The notes below the pieces were generated by a model, which worked only from the letters and a program-made list of their open reading frames with translations, had not been told where the DNA came from and did no database searches. Source: an uncultured Pseudomonadota bacterium (GTDB lineage: Bacteria > Myxococcota_A > UBA796 > GCA-2862545). From it: 12,076 bases of DNA. This document shows, piece by piece, positions 11,932 through 12,076 of the stretch (positions are counted from its first letter, which is position 1; the number at the start of each line of letters is the position of its first letter). Location: contig CALATR010000404.1 in NCBI GenBank assembly GCA_937891875.1, positions 1 through 12,076 of the forward strand. Direction: 5' to 3'. A program made the translations under genes and the position numbers.

Positions 11932-11964
11932 TTATGCACAGCATGTGCACAACTCTGTGGAAAA
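11932..11964. promoter_or_regulatory. Cluster of three DnaA-box-like 9-mers (possible origin or dnaA-type promoter)
   Basis: TTATGCACA (11932-11940, +) and TGTGGAAAA (11956-11964, reading TTTTCCACA on -) both match the DnaA consensus TTWTNCACA exactly. TGTGCACAA between them (11944-11952, reading TTGTGCACA on -) has one mismatch. The 9-mers start exactly 12 bp apart and are separated by 3 bp. It lies in a gene-free region next to a tRNA and at the window edge, so the neighbour that would identify it (dnaA, dnaN, rpmH or parA) is not visible. Confidence 0.55.
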
Positions 11965-12076
11965 CGCGAACGGGTCGGGGTCAACCATCAATATCCGCCG
12001 GTGCGTGCGGGTCCTCCGCCCCCGGACGCTACGCCAGACCACGCGAAGGACACCTCCTCCCACTCGATCCGCCTTC

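Larger units (their letters stand above)
11807..12076. other. Gene-free region to the end of the window
   Basis: No coding region, Shine-Dalgarno plus start, or RNA gene can be supported here. It holds the 14-bp palindrome at 11895-11908 and the DnaA-box-like cluster at 11932-11964, followed by a modestly AT-richer piece (11981-11994). The G/C-only stretch at 11807-11880 should contain the tRNA promoter, but no clear -10 is visible. Confidence 0.6.

Overview
The window is very GC-rich (lines I counted run from about 62% to 82% GC) with strong third-position G/C bias. It carries mostly unrecognised, lipoprotein-rich and membrane-protein-rich genes, which fits a Myxococcota-like (deltaproteobacterial) or other high-GC Gram-negative chromosome. 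No gene fixes the taxon, so this placement is an inference.

Layout. 1-552 (+) is the 3' part of an exported protein with a PAE repeat. 590-1048 (-) is a small membrane-anchored protein with its own apparently leaderless promoter. 1165-2430 (+) is a soluble protein resembling DUF6930/DUF7309-type proteins. From 9121 down to 2437 all genes lie on the minus strand: a SecY-like/SecD-P1 chimeric membrane protein (9121-7472), a 597-aa lipoprotein with a duplicated module (7378-5585), a four-helix membrane protein (5524-5096), a short ORF in the -1 frame with no normal start (to 4716), an LRR-like/TPR protein joined to it by an ATGA overlap (4719-3400), and a 301-aa paralogue of the large lipoprotein (3342-2437).

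9141-11806 is the accessory-looking part. An intact-length tRNA-Arg(UCU) gene lies at 11806-11733 (-). About 100 bp containing its 3' half plus downstream flank is repeated imperfectly at 9141-9242. Between the repeats is a two-gene operon, a DHH/DHHA1-type phosphoesterase followed with zero spacing by a multi-pass membrane protein with a YLIPG motif, plus a probable frameshifted gene remnant. The tRNA itself looks chimeric, with C27:A43 and G1:G72 mismatches. This is what one expects if an element or recombination event replaced its 3' half. No integrase is present, so mobility is an inference.

11807-12076 has no gene. It holds a 14-bp palindrome and a compact cluster of three DnaA-box-like 9-mers spaced exactly 12 bp apart, which could mark an origin or a DnaA-controlled promoter.

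Two genome-level signals recur. Three minus-strand genes (starts at 1048, 5524 and 11243) have a TANNNT -10-like hexamer exactly 6 nt before the ATG and no Shine-Dalgarno sequence, the signature of leaderless mRNAs. The two lipoproteins share a module repeated three times in the window. The strongest candidates for something undescribed are the SecY/SecD chimera and the DHH plus membrane-protein pair flanked by tRNA repeats.
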